From: JBDKGD01 sp964645125
GTDB taxonomy: Bacteria; Patescibacteriota; Minisyncoccia; UBA6257; 2-01-FULL-56-20
NCBI GenBank assembly: GCA_964645125.1
Contig: CAZXZC010000001.1
Location: forward strand, 1-55,978
Direction: 5' to 3'
Length of the DNA stretch: 55,978 nt
The translations under genes and the position numbers were made by a program. The notes under the pieces were generated by a model, which was given only the letters and a program-made list of their open reading frames with translations, searched no databases and was not told the DNA's origin. This document shows, in pieces, positions 32,922 to 42,572 of this stretch (positions are counted from its first letter, which is position 1; each line of letters starts with the position of its first letter).

Positions 32922-34295
32922 TTATTTTTTGATAGCCATCTCGGTGGGTCCACAGATGCGAGTATACGGCTCAAGCATTGTTTCTAATTTCTTTGCTATC
33001 TCTGGTTCTTTAGCATAGAGATTATTTTCACAGAGTACATCATCTAATACGCATAGCGTTGTAGCGTCAATCATTTTCACCATTCGATATCCTCCATATA
33101 CAAGACTTGCGCCCAAAAATGTTTGGTTCGATAGATCTGCTTCTGAATCAGGCACCTGCCCGATTATTGCTCGTTCTGTTGCATCAAATATATTACCCCC
33201 CTTAAACACTGTTGGCTTGGTAATACCGGCGAGTTCGAGTACGGTTGGTGCAACATCAATAAGACTTACTGGTCTTTCGATGCGTGCTTGTGGTATGTGT
33301 GCTGGCGCATGGAATAGTAATGGGACATGTTGATTTACATAGTACAGCGTATCACGATGGCCAACGCCTCCGTGATCAAAAAACTCCTCTCCGTGGTCAG
33401 AAAAAATAACCACGATACTTTCATCATTTATAATGCCCTTTTTGGTGAGTGTGGCATAGAGTCTTTCTATATTTTTATCTGTGTAGCGTAATGATGCATC
33501 GTAAATTTCTCGATACAATGATTTGATCATCTTTAAGAGTGGTGACGTTAATCCACCTGCCAGCATTGGAGCTATGTCGCATAACCAATACTTACACTTT
33601 TGCACGAGCGTCCCTGTTTTGCGCCAGAAGAGCCCGTAGGGAGCGTGAGTGTCCATGAAGTGGACCCACAAAAATAATGGCTGCTCGGTCTGGCCTGGCA
33701 CTCTTTTCTCCACTTCTTCATTTATTTCTTCGGCAATTAAAAATGCAGGGCGAAATCGAAATATATCGACTATAATTTTACGGATCGTGAAGATGGTTTT
33801 TTCTACTATACGGAACAAAAAGGCAACAAGCGGTACCTTGCTCCGCAAAGACCGATTTATTGAGCCTATCGTTTTTAATACCTTCGATTGCCATGTATCG
33901 CCTCGTATGCCCTTCATAATTCCGCCTGTTTTGAACGGACTGAGGTATGCATACGTGTCCCACCCCCTGTCATATCCAAAATATGAGGACATGTACCCGG
34001 CCGAATGAACCCCTATTGTCATATATCCAGCATCGTGCAAAACCTCACTTATCATAACTCGGGGACGATCGATATATGCAAACCCCCCATAATCAAATGG
34101 GTGGGTTGAGGTAAGTGTTCCTACAAAGGAGTGCGGAGAACCAGGCCCCGTAGAAAACGCTCGCAAAAAAACCGCGCTTTTCAATGCAATCGCGTCAAGG
34201 AACGGGGTGTAGCTCGGCTTGTAACCACCGTATCCCATTCGATCCCCTCGCCCTGCATCAAAACTTATAAAAATGATGTTTGGCTTTTTTTTCAT
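32922..34295 (-). CDS. Sulfatase-like hydrolase of the AlkP superfamily
   Basis: A 457-residue protein with the sulfatase/phosphoethanolamine-transferase fold. NIIFISFDAGRGDRMG (about 6-21) holds the first metal Asp, VVIFSDHGEEFFDHGGVGH carries the second metal site, and PTVLELAGI follows. The nucleophile region is STGPGSPHSF. The C/S-x-P-x-R motif needed for formylglycine is absent, so this is not a classical sulfatase; a Ser nucleophile, as in phosphotransferases of the superfamily, is more likely. There is no clear signal peptide. It may hydrolyse or transfer a glycan phosphate or sulfate group; this is inference. Confidence 0.8.
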   Translation of the reverse strand: MKKKPNIIFISFDAGRGDRMGYGGYKPSYTPFLDAIALKSAVFLRAFSTGPGSPHSFVGTLTSTHPFDYGGFAYIDRPRVMISEVLHDAGYMTIGVHSAGYMSSYFGYDRGWDTYAYLSPFKTGGIMKGIRGDTWQSKVLKTIGSINRSLRSKVPLVAFLFRIVEKTIFTIRKIIVDIFRFRPAFLIAEEINEEVEKRVPGQTEQPLFLWVHFMDTHAPYGLFWRKTGTLVQKCKYWLCDIAPMLAGGLTSPLLKMIKSLYREIYDASLRYTDKNIERLYATLTKKGIINDESIVVIFSDHGEEFFDHGGVGHRDTLYYVNQHVPLLFHAPAHIPQARIERPVSLIDVAPTVLELAGITKPTVFKGGNIFDATERAIIGQVPDSEADLSNQTFLGASLVYGGYRMVKMIDATTLCVLDDVLCENNLYAKEPEIAKKLETMLEPYTRICGPTEMAIKK

Positions 34296-34343
34296 TGTAC
34301 ATAATGCATCGCGACCGCGGTCGTTTCCGCATAAACCACAACT

Positions 34344-34520
34344 CTACATATATCCCAATGCCTTCAGTTGTTCCATAACCTTCTTTTTTTCTTCTTCGGT
34401 TGCTGAATCCTGCTTCGTATCGGCTTTTTTTAAAGCACTCTTCTTTTTATTCTCTTCTTTTTGCGATGACCCACCGCCTTTTCCTGTGCTCTTTTTGTTT
34501 CCTGAAAACCAATTTTTCAT
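34344..34520 (-). CDS. Small lysine-rich protein with sulfatase-type C-terminal tail
   Basis: A predicted 58-residue protein, MKNWFSGNKK, then a Lys/Glu/Ser-rich and probably unfolded middle, ending VMEQLKALGYM. Many sulfatase-like proteins end in a similar LxALGY tail (family knowledge), and the ribbon-helix-helix protein here ends RERLKTLGYL. It lies 48 nt before the sulfatase-like gene on the same strand. An AAGG precedes the chosen ATG; another ATG 36 nt earlier is possible. It may be a small partner or a remnant. The call is weak. Confidence 0.4.
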   Translation of the reverse strand: MKNWFSGNKKSTGKGGGSSQKEENKKKSALKKADTKQDSATEEEKKKVMEQLKALGYM

Positions 34521-34589
34521 ATACCTTATGCTATCAGGCATCTTACGACGAGGCAATAAGACGTTGCCGGTCTTTACCCCAACTCTTCC

Positions 34590-35438
34590 CTAGCGCGCCT
34601 GCTGGCTGGTTTTGGCCGTAAACAGCTTTTTTTTCAATATCGAGAACATGTCGTAGGTTTTTTTTCGAATCCATGCGGGGAAATATGTATAGATGAGATA
34701 GCCATATGCATAGATCAGGCCTTTCAAGTATCCAGGGTATTGTCTTTTGTAGCTATTTACAATACGAACTGCACAGCGAGCATTACTACGCTGGTTATTG
34801 AATGATGCACTCCCTGCATGGAGCCGGTATCCGGTAAAATACTGCGGGAAGTTATAGAATTTCCCTTGAGTGCCTAATCGTAGCCAGTACTCCCAATCAG
34901 CAAAATTCGCGAGTGTTTCATCGTAGAGCTGCGCATCTTTTCCTGTGTGGCGTCGAAACAGTGATGTGGAATTAACAATGGGGTTTGCAAACAGTGCAAT
35001 TTGATGAATCTGCTCATCTGACTCTGCTTTTAGGGCGCGAGACAATTCTTTATTGTCTTTATTTACCATCACAATTCCCCCTCCACAGGCAATGTAATCT
35101 GGGTGAGTATCTAAAAAATGTACCTGTTTTTTTAGTTTGTCTGGGTCAAGCCAATAGTCATCGTCGTCCAAAATAGCAATGTATTCGCCGCGAGCCCGCG
35201 AAAGACCGAAATTTGAGATTGCAGCGATTGAGGGAAGGTGCGGAGAGTAATGATATGCGATTCGCTGATCTTGTGCTTGGTATTTTTTCCCCACCTCAGC
35301 AGTGCCGTCAGATGATCCGTTGTCGGCAATGATTATTTCCCACTCTTGGAAACTTTGCTTTTGCACACTCTCTATTGCTTGGGGTAAAAAATGGGCCCTG
35401 TTCCATGTGGTTATGAGTACTGTTACGCGAGGATTCAT
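34590..35438 (-). CDS. GT2 family glycosyltransferase
   Basis: A 282-residue inverting glycosyltransferase. VTVLITTWNRAHFLPQAI opens the GT-A domain, EIIIADNGSSDGTAEV binds the nucleotide, and YIAILDDDDYWLDPDKL contains the acidic metal motif (about 90-95). A C-terminal hydrophobic segment (LIYAYGYLIYTYFPAW) may contact the membrane. It probably builds the lipid-linked repeat unit. It is divergent from the polyprenyl-phosphate sugar transferase gene. Confidence 0.9.
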   Translation of the reverse strand: MNPRVTVLITTWNRAHFLPQAIESVQKQSFQEWEIIIADNGSSDGTAEVGKKYQAQDQRIAYHYSPHLPSIAAISNFGLSRARGEYIAILDDDDYWLDPDKLKKQVHFLDTHPDYIACGGGIVMVNKDNKELSRALKAESDEQIHQIALFANPIVNSTSLFRRHTGKDAQLYDETLANFADWEYWLRLGTQGKFYNFPQYFTGYRLHAGSASFNNQRSNARCAVRIVNSYKRQYPGYLKGLIYAYGYLIYTYFPAWIRKKTYDMFSILKKKLFTAKTSQQAR

Positions 35439-35533
35439 GTGCTCAGGATATCAAATAGCTCGCCCCAAAACAATGTAATTCTCTTGATTTTTGTTTATTT
35501 TTTATATAATCTTTACTTATATTAGTCAATAAT

Positions 35534-36865
35534 ATGAACGTTCGCTTACGTGCTCGAGCACTCACAGTATTTATTGGTGATATTGCTATATTCTATGCTA
35601 GTTTATTTGTTGCGCTTTTAATACGCGTGGAGCCAACCCTCTCTACTTCCTTGATAGCATTGCACCTCACCCCTTTTACTCTTATTTTGTTTTTTTGGGT
35701 TCTTATTTTTTACATTTCCGGACTCTATGATGTTCCTCGCATGCGCAATGGCACCGATTTCTTCTCCACCCTTTTCATATCGATTCTAGTAAATGTGTTT
35801 ATTGCGATTGGCTTTTTTTATACGTTCCCGGTTTTTGGTATTGCCCCCAAAACTACATTACTCTTTTTTGTAGTAACTTTTTTTATTTTTGAGGTATTGT
35901 GGCGGCGAGGTTTCAATCGATATATCGCAACACAAAAGGATAAGCTTGGCGTATTACTTCTTGGCAATACCACAACCAGCACTGAAATTCTTCGGCTTAT
36001 AAACTCTCATCCGCATCTTGGGTATGTTTCCGTTGGTCACTTTCCCCATGCTATATCTAGCGAACAACTCCGCGCCTTTTTACAAAACACTGATGGCTTG
36101 GTAGTTACACTCTCTGAAACATTTTCTCACGATAAGACAATTACCTCCATACTCGCCGATGCGGTTGTTTCAGGAATTGAAGTTCATAGCGAAATTCTTT
36201 TTTATGAGGAGTTGGTGCGACAAGTGCCTTTGGCAAATGTGACGCCATCGTGGTTTTTTGATACTCAATTTAGCAAACAGACGTTGTATGATCAGTTTAA
36301 ACGAACCTTTGAGTTGATTGGGGCCGTCCTTCTGCAGATCATCCTCCTCCCCCTTGAACTATGCATTGCGCTTCTTATACGTATTACCTCGCGAGGACCT
36401 GTGTTCTACCGCCAAGCACGGGTTGGTAAACATGGGAATGTATTTCAGATTTATAAATTTCGCAGCATGCGCGTGGACGCAGAAGCCGCGGGGGCACAGT
36501 GGTCGGGTGGAGCCAACGATCCTCGTGTTACGCTTTTTGGGAAATTTTTACGCCACAGTCATCTTGATGAGCTCCCGCAACTTCTGAATATCATTCGCGG
36601 TGAAGTTTCGTTTGTTGGGCCACGCCCAGAGCGCCCAGAAATTATTGCGAAACTTACTCCCGAAATCCCTTTCTACCATATGCGCCATATGGTTACTCCT
36701 GGTATCACCGGGTGGGCTCAAATTAATTTTAAAAAAGACCAGACAATTGACGATGTGAAGCGAAAACTTGAGTACGATTTTTATTACATTAAGCACCGAT
36801 CATTTCTTTTTGATATTGCTATTATCGTGCGAACTGTTAAGTCACTTTTTATCAATCACACATAG
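35534..36865 (+). CDS. Undecaprenyl-phosphate sugar transferase (initiating enzyme)
   Basis: A 443-residue polyprenyl glycosylphosphotransferase that loads the first sugar onto the lipid carrier. Four N-terminal membrane helices (about 12-115) and a central CoA-binding-like domain are followed by a membrane helix at about 258-280. The catalytic domain has GPVFYRQARVGKHG, YKFRSMR, LPQLLNIIRGEVSFVGPRPE and TPGITGWAQ. This is the WbaP/PglC core. The next gene, a flippase, starts 2 nt after its stop, so assembly and export are encoded together. A TATATT box lies 10 nt before the ATG and a TATAAT lies at 35505-35510. Confidence 0.93.
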   Translation: MNVRLRARALTVFIGDIAIFYASLFVALLIRVEPTLSTSLIALHLTPFTLILFFWVLIFYISGLYDVPRMRNGTDFFSTLFISILVNVFIAIGFFYTFPVFGIAPKTTLLFFVVTFFIFEVLWRRGFNRYIATQKDKLGVLLLGNTTTSTEILRLINSHPHLGYVSVGHFPHAISSEQLRAFLQNTDGLVVTLSETFSHDKTITSILADAVVSGIEVHSEILFYEELVRQVPLANVTPSWFFDTQFSKQTLYDQFKRTFELIGAVLLQIILLPLELCIALLIRITSRGPVFYRQARVGKHGNVFQIYKFRSMRVDAEAAGAQWSGGANDPRVTLFGKFLRHSHLDELPQLLNIIRGEVSFVGPRPERPEIIAKLTPEIPFYHMRHMVTPGITGWAQINFKKDQTIDDVKRKLEYDFYYIKHRSFLFDIAIIVRTVKSLFINHT

Positions 36866-36867
36866 GC

Positions 36868-38334
36868 ATGTTACGGAAATTATTTACATTTCTCTTTCGC
36901 AACACTTCAACCCGCCAAACAATCGCGAAAAATACCTTTTGGGGATTCGTGGGTCAAATTGGTGGTCGATTATTGCGGTCTGTATTAATTATTTATGGCG
37001 CACGAGTGTTGGGCGCACAGCAGTGGGGAGCGTTTTCATATGCGATTACCCTCATTGCGTTTTTGACTATCTTTGTGGATATTGGCATCAATACCATACT
37101 CACAAAAGAAACAGCGCGTAACAAAGTTACTACTCGTGATTTTCAATCTCTTCTTTCTACGTTGTTTCTTATGAAGCTCTTTCTTTTGGGGATTGGGGTG
37201 TTTTTTGTTCTTTCTGTCGCTCCACACATATCAAAAATTACTGAGGCAAATGCACTGTTCCCACTCTTTGCCCTTATTCTTATTTTTGACACCTTGCGTG
37301 AATTTGGGTTTTCTCTGATGCGCGCACGGGAAATTCGTGAAGTTGAAGCAGGGCTCTTTATGCTTACCAATTTAGCAGTAGTTGTGTTTGGATTTTTATT
37401 CCTTTTTATAAAACCAACTGTTTTGTTTTTTACATACGGCTATGTCATAGGTACGGCAATTGGGTGTCTTGCGACCGCAATTGCGATGCGTCGTGAGCTT
37501 GGATACTTATTTTCTTTTTTTAAGTTTTCGCAAATATACCCAATACTTTCGGCGGCGTGGCCATTTGCCGCGTCTAGCGTTCTGGGGATCTTTATGTTAA
37601 ACGCCGATATTCTTATTTTGGGTTGGTTTCGCAATGCCACGGAAGTTGGGTACTACTCGGCGGGTAATAGAATTGTGCAGTTATTCTATCTTCTCCCTAG
37701 TATCTTGACGGTGAGCGCACTGCCCGCATTGGCTCGGTTTGCGGTTTCTGATACTAAAAAAATGCGCATCCTTTTAGAACAGATTTTATCATTCCTTTTT
37801 TTAATAGCTATCCCCCTTGGAATTGGTGGGGCACTTCTTGGAAAAGAAATAATAGTGCTGATTTTTGGAACAGAATATGCACCAGCCTCCCTATCATTTC
37901 GTGTTTTAATGCTTACCTTAATTATTGATTTTTGCGCCCTGACTCTTTCTAATGCGATATTTTCCTTTGACCAACAACAAAAACTTATTATCAATACTGC
38001 CCTTGGAGCATCGATTAATGTGCTTGGTGATATTATTCTGATACCTCGTTTTGGGATGAATGGGTCCGCCTTTGCTACGCTTGCCGCACAATTGGTTAGT
38101 ATGACTTACTTATGGCATGCAACCTACCGATTGCTCCCCTTTTCGATTCTCCCTAAATTACGAGGCGTTCTGATTGCCACGGTCGGCATGGCACTTCTTG
38201 TTTTGTTGCTACAAATACTTCATGCATCTGTGGTGATCTCCATTATTGCTGGAGGTGCTTGCTATCTCCTGCTTTTGTACGTACAGAAAGATGCTACTCT
38301 CAAAGAAATTAAACATATCTTTTATCGCGCATAA
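36868..38334 (+). CDS. Polysaccharide flippase (Wzx-like)
   Basis: A 488-residue membrane protein with about 12-14 hydrophobic segments and the N-terminal pattern NTFWGFVGQIGGRLLRSVLI of the MOP superfamily oligosaccharide flippases. It would move the lipid-linked glycan across the membrane for attachment by the O-antigen ligase-like protein at 45818. It follows the initiating transferase by 2 nt. Confidence 0.9.
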   Translation: MLRKLFTFLFRNTSTRQTIAKNTFWGFVGQIGGRLLRSVLIIYGARVLGAQQWGAFSYAITLIAFLTIFVDIGINTILTKETARNKVTTRDFQSLLSTLFLMKLFLLGIGVFFVLSVAPHISKITEANALFPLFALILIFDTLREFGFSLMRAREIREVEAGLFMLTNLAVVVFGFLFLFIKPTVLFFTYGYVIGTAIGCLATAIAMRRELGYLFSFFKFSQIYPILSAAWPFAASSVLGIFMLNADILILGWFRNATEVGYYSAGNRIVQLFYLLPSILTVSALPALARFAVSDTKKMRILLEQILSFLFLIAIPLGIGGALLGKEIIVLIFGTEYAPASLSFRVLMLTLIIDFCALTLSNAIFSFDQQQKLIINTALGASINVLGDIILIPRFGMNGSAFATLAAQLVSMTYLWHATYRLLPFSILPKLRGVLIATVGMALLVLLLQILHASVVISIIAGGACYLLLLYVQKDATLKEIKHIFYRA

Positions 38335-38370
38335 CGTGGGCTCCATGCTCTTTCTATTACAAAAAAAGAA

Positions 38371-39366
38371 TTACTGAGCTACTCCTAATCGAGTAGCACG
38401 AACATAGTAGTATACTCTGCGCAACACACCCTTCAGTATCCTTCCAGGAATTACTAATATGAACAGTAGCAGTAGTCCTTTTAATATTCTTTCCAGGCTC
38501 TTTTGCGGTTTCCACTGCTGCATATGATTATACGCGTCTTGAGTGCGGCCATTCAGTAGATATGCGAATAGTAATTTCTTCTTGGCGCGCGCAATAATTG
38601 CTTCGATATTATATTTTTCTTTTTCTTCTGTGGTCATGTGTTGGGCGTACCGTTCAATTACTTGTAATCCGACTTCTTTCATTTTCGGTTGATTTGATAG
38701 TCCTTGGATATTTCCCTCTTTTCGCATCCGCAATAATGCGAGGGTTTTTGGTAAAAATTCAATACGTAATCCTGCCCTGGCAATACGCAACCAAAACTCA
38801 TAATCTTCAGCGTATTGACGCATTACCTCATCAAAGTATCCTAGTGTTTCAAATACTTCTTTTTTTATAAGAACAGTGACGGGGGCGATAAACGACCCTT
38901 CGAGTAGTCGAGCAAATACCTCTTCTCCTGAATAATAGGTGTACCTCATTTTCATTTTTTGCTCAGGTTGGCCATCCCAAAAATGGTACAGATCACAATA
39001 ACAAAGCGCGCAGCTCGGGTGATGCTGCATATAGACAACTTGTTCTTTTATTTTTTCAGGAAGAAATATATCGTCGGCATCCAATAATGCAATATATTCC
39101 CCCTTTGCTGCACGTATTCCTGTGTTGCGGGCGCCTGATAATCCTTTATTTCCTTGCACAATATAGTGAACCTTTGGGTTCTTTCTATATGGGGCAATAA
39201 TTGATTCGGTATCGTCAGTGGACCCATCGTTTACGACAATAATTTCTATATTTTGATATGTCTGCGTCAGAGCAGAATCTATCGCCTGCGCAAGATACAC
39301 AGCACTGTTATACGTTGGAATAATAATAGAAACGAGCGGGTTTTTATTTTCAGGTAACCTCATCAT
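38371..39366 (-). CDS. GT2 family glycosyltransferase with C-terminal membrane segment
   Basis: A 331-residue glycosyltransferase. PLVSIIIPTYNSAVYLAQAI, EIIVVNDGSTDDTESI and YIALLDADDIFLPEK (the DAD acidic motif, about 95) mark the GT-A domain. A hydrophobic segment near the C-terminus (GLLLLFILVIPG) probably anchors it. The acceptor and donor are unknown. It is the last gene of the minus-strand glycan run 47164-38371, 34 nt after the GT11 gene. Confidence 0.9.
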   Translation of the reverse strand: MMRLPENKNPLVSIIIPTYNSAVYLAQAIDSALTQTYQNIEIIVVNDGSTDDTESIIAPYRKNPKVHYIVQGNKGLSGARNTGIRAAKGEYIALLDADDIFLPEKIKEQVVYMQHHPSCALCYCDLYHFWDGQPEQKMKMRYTYYSGEEVFARLLEGSFIAPVTVLIKKEVFETLGYFDEVMRQYAEDYEFWLRIARAGLRIEFLPKTLALLRMRKEGNIQGLSNQPKMKEVGLQVIERYAQHMTTEEKEKYNIEAIIARAKKKLLFAYLLNGRTQDAYNHMQQWKPQKSLERILKGLLLLFILVIPGRILKGVLRRVYYYVRATRLGVAQ

Positions 39367-39400
39367 AATACTTCTACGATATTCCCTTTTTTAAAAAGTA

Positions 39401-40303
39401 TCAATTTTTTTCCATAATGATCCACCCATTTGGCACAAGGCTGTGCGGCAAATCAAAACCAATCCACGCACGCGGCGCAATTATTATCGGCTTCTTGTTT
39501 TGATTGAGCCATCCACCCCACCATGAAAAGGTGCTATTGGCTATAATCATATGCTTACATAATGCCATTAAATGAAGATGGAATGCATTCTTTGGCCCTG
39601 CTGTACGCTGATCAAGAATGGTTACTGGTGCGTTTATATGGATATTTTTTTTACACCACTCACTATCGTCGGAAAAAATAAAAAAGTGAGGGTCTTTTAC
39701 TTGTTCCTGTATATATTTCGTTGCTTTCTCGTAGTATGCGAGATTGGTGTCCCCCACTATTTTTTTCATTTTTTCTGTTGCAACATAATCGCCTCGACGA
39801 ATATGAACACCTACTGCGTTCGCTCGCATTATTTCTTCTTGCACCCGCTGAGCTTCACCAACAATCGGGTCACGAAATTGCAATTGTTTTCGTAGCTCAT
39901 CTGTTGAATCACGAAAATACCATTCGTGTTGCCACCTCCCCCATAGTGTCGTATTTGCCGGAGACTGTACTATACGTTCATCAAATATTTTTTCATTTTT
40001 TTCTATAACTAACTTCGTACTACCAACCATACCTTGAATTGCCGCACACGCAATATCAATACCGAGCCACACTCCTGGTATCGGATAGTGTTTCGATATT
40101 TTTGAAAATACTGTTGTTTTGTATTCTGCAGTAAATACATCGAGATCGAATGTCCTGTATGTAAATTGGCGCCTTGGAAATGTATCGTTCAAAAATGTAG
40201 TATCGAGCATGAGCTCGGTATTATTTTTTCTCGCTAAATGAAATCCAAGCGCGTACTGGAATAGTTGGTTCCCCAATCCTCCTCTTAAAAATACTTTTAT
40301 CAT
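39401..40303 (-). CDS. GT11-family alpha-1,2-fucosyltransferase
   Basis: A 300-residue GT-B enzyme. GGLGNQLFQYALGF (8-21) and HIRRGDY (167-173) are the diagnostic GT11 motifs. STFSWWGGWL completes the family pattern. It transfers fucose from GDP-fucose, made by Gmd and Fcl of the same run, in alpha-1,2 linkage, usually onto galactose. The ATG at 40303 overlaps the stop codon of the GT9 gene (ATGA), giving tight coupling; an upstream start would cut into that gene. Confidence 0.92.
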   Translation of the reverse strand: MIKVFLRGGLGNQLFQYALGFHLARKNNTELMLDTTFLNDTFPRRQFTYRTFDLDVFTAEYKTTVFSKISKHYPIPGVWLGIDIACAAIQGMVGSTKLVIEKNEKIFDERIVQSPANTTLWGRWQHEWYFRDSTDELRKQLQFRDPIVGEAQRVQEEIMRANAVGVHIRRGDYVATEKMKKIVGDTNLAYYEKATKYIQEQVKDPHFFIFSDDSEWCKKNIHINAPVTILDQRTAGPKNAFHLHLMALCKHMIIANSTFSWWGGWLNQNKKPIIIAPRAWIGFDLPHSLVPNGWIIMEKN

Positions 40304-41577
40304 TGTGCTGTTGGTGTGTGTGTTGTATTGCAGGGTTCGGGTGGTATGCAAAAAGTATAGGTTCTTGCTGGTACTTTAATCTGTTCAAACAATTCTTTTG
40401 CCTTTTCTATTACCGCACTCTCAGAAACGCAATCGATGCATGGTGATGAAACATTCTTTTGTATCGCCTCTATACCGCATCGCCAATTATCCAAATAACA
40501 TGGCGTTTTTTGGTATACCCATTGCTGTAATACCACATCGCCATGCCCGCAAAACATTCCGAATTGCCCTCCCCCAACAATACAGATCGCTGGCGTTTCC
40601 GTGGCAATTGCAATGTGTGAGGTGCCAGTGTCATTTGTTACTACCATGGAGGCATTCCTGATTACTTCCACTAATTCTGACATGGAAGTTTTTCCGGCGT
40701 ACGATACCGCAGTACCCCCAATGTGTTGTTTGAGAATGCTTGCCAAACCCTCTTCGGCTCGAGAACCGACAAGAACGACATCGTATCCCATAGCTACACA
40801 AAGCCTCCCGACCGCGCTAAACCTTTTTAATGGCCACCTCTTGTACCCAACACTTGCCCCAGGGTTTATAACTACATATTTATTTGTGGGAAATTTTACA
40901 TGACTTGTGGCGGCTTTTTTTATATCCGGGGTATATTCGGGCATCACCCGCCCAACACTTTCTTCAAATATTTTTTTGTAATGATACAGGCAGTGTGGCA
41001 ACTCACTCTTTTTTTTATACGCTTCTATATTTTTATCTATAGCGGATATGAGTTTGTCGTATTTGGGAAGTATATGACGATCGATAAAGGCAATATTTCT
41101 TTTTTGCTGACCGTTAAATGGGGTAACCCGTTCGAACTCCATTCCCTCGTATCCAACCGTCCGGGCAGCACCAGAGGTTATGGTGATCATTTTTCCAACA
41201 ATCTCACTGGCGGTAAAATCATTGTTAATAAACATTTCATATCCAGCCTTTCGAATGGCGTATACTACCGAGGCACTATACAGCGGGTTTTTGAGAAATT
41301 TTTTATACTCAATCTGAATAACGTCATCAACCCACTCATTTGCTTTTATGATATCCGCTAATTGAATTTCTTTTTTTATAAAAACTGTTATTTTTTTTGT
41401 TGGATACACACCTCGATATTGTTTTAACACTCCAAACCACAACACCACATCGCCAATTGCTTCTAAATTCAAAACCGCAATTCCTTCTTTTTTTTGTGCG
41501 CCCGGAATACACCAAGCCAACATTCTCATCCAGCCATACAGCATTTTTGTTTTCCAAAGATACTTCAGGTAGTTCAT
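40300..41577 (-). CDS. GT9 family (heptosyltransferase-like) glycosyltransferase
   Basis: A 425-residue GT-B protein of the ADP-heptose:LPS heptosyltransferase family. The N-terminal IAVLNLEAIGDVVLW and C-terminal VVINPGASVGYKRWP, VVTNDTGTSHIA and PCIDC-type Cys residues (SSPCIDCV) fit it. Heptose made through gmhA and the HldA-like kinase of the same operon is the natural donor, an inference supported by the 4-nt overlap with the kinase gene. Confidence 0.85.
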   Translation of the reverse strand: MNYLKYLWKTKMLYGWMRMLAWCIPGAQKKEGIAVLNLEAIGDVVLWFGVLKQYRGVYPTKKITVFIKKEIQLADIIKANEWVDDVIQIEYKKFLKNPLYSASVVYAIRKAGYEMFINNDFTASEIVGKMITITSGAARTVGYEGMEFERVTPFNGQQKRNIAFIDRHILPKYDKLISAIDKNIEAYKKKSELPHCLYHYKKIFEESVGRVMPEYTPDIKKAATSHVKFPTNKYVVINPGASVGYKRWPLKRFSAVGRLCVAMGYDVVLVGSRAEEGLASILKQHIGGTAVSYAGKTSMSELVEVIRNASMVVTNDTGTSHIAIATETPAICIVGGGQFGMFCGHGDVVLQQWVYQKTPCYLDNWRCGIEAIQKNVSSPCIDCVSESAVIEKAKELFEQIKVPARTYTFCIPPEPCNTTHTPTAQ

Positions 41578-42545
41578 TGGCGTGTTTTTTTTAACAACTG
41601 ATCTTTTTGTATCGCTGTTGTGCCCCCAATCCCCACAACAACACCAGCCGCACTATTTGCAATCATTGCAGCCGTTTGCAGATCTGATCCCGCAGCAAGC
41701 GCCAGTGCCACAACGGCTACAACCGTATCTCCTGCCCCCGTGACATCAAAAACACTTGAGGCGTTCGTTGGAATATGGGTCAAGGAGCCAGTATCTTTTC
41801 TTACAATGGTCATTCCTTTGTTTGATCGCTTTAATACCACAGAACTTCTAAATCTCGCGGAAAGTTCCCGAGCGGCTTTTTCGGCATAGGAGTCATCTTC
41901 AACCCCATATCCAGTCAATTCAAAGGCTTCTTTTTGATTTGGAAACACCGCATATACATCTTTAAATAATTTCGCATTTTTTGGTTTAAAATCAGCCAAT
42001 ATTTTTTTGTTGAAGATTTTTTTTATTTCTTTCATCACGCGCTCGCTTATCATTCCTTTTGCATAATCAGAAATGACAACAACATCGGCGTCTTTGTGCT
42101 TTTGTATCTGCTCCACTATCTTTTCTCTGTATGGAGACAGCACCTCGTGTGTATGCTCCGTATCTATGCGCGCAATCTGTTGCTGGCCAACTACAATTCT
42201 TGTTTTTGTAGTTGTTGGTCTACTGGTATCGCATACCAGCTCATGCATGACGCCAATCTTATCACATAAATTTTTTATTATATCTCCCTCCGGATCGTGT
42301 CCAACTATACCGCACAAAACTGCTACACCTCCTAATGAGGCGATATTTGAAGCAACATTCGCGGCACCCCCCAATATATCACGATTGTTTTGTTTTTTTA
42401 TTACTGGAATCGGTGCTTCCGGGGATATTCGATCTGAGGTGCCAAGCAGATATCGATCAAGCATCACATCTCCTATTATCAAAATTTTTCTTCCCTGAAA
42501 GCCCTTTATAATTTCTGCAAAATTTTTCTTCCTTGACGTGGTCAT
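41574..42545 (-). CDS. HldA-like heptose-7-phosphate kinase (PfkB family)
   Basis: A 323-residue sugar kinase. LIIGDVMLDRYLLGTSDRISPEAPIPV is typical of the HldE kinase domain/HldA, followed by GGAANVASNIASLGG and the PfkB signature FDVTGAGDTVVAV with the catalytic Asp. It would phosphorylate D-glycero-D-manno-heptose 7-phosphate at C1. The nucleotidyltransferase half of bifunctional HldE is absent, and no separate HldC or GmhB is seen. It lies between gmhA and the GT9 gene. Confidence 0.87.
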   Translation of the reverse strand: MTTSRKKNFAEIIKGFQGRKILIIGDVMLDRYLLGTSDRISPEAPIPVIKKQNNRDILGGAANVASNIASLGGVAVLCGIVGHDPEGDIIKNLCDKIGVMHELVCDTSRPTTTKTRIVVGQQQIARIDTEHTHEVLSPYREKIVEQIQKHKDADVVVISDYAKGMISERVMKEIKKIFNKKILADFKPKNAKLFKDVYAVFPNQKEAFELTGYGVEDDSYAEKAARELSARFRSSVVLKRSNKGMTIVRKDTGSLTHIPTNASSVFDVTGAGDTVVAVVALALAAGSDLQTAAMIANSAAGVVVGIGGTTAIQKDQLLKKTRQ

Positions 42546-42572
42546 ATACGCTCGTTCAATATTTGTTTTTTA

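Noticed and set aside
32922..34295. Classical formylglycine sulfatase that would pair with the PAPS genes
   Set aside because: The required C/S-x-P-x-R motif is absent, so sulfatase activity is not supported.
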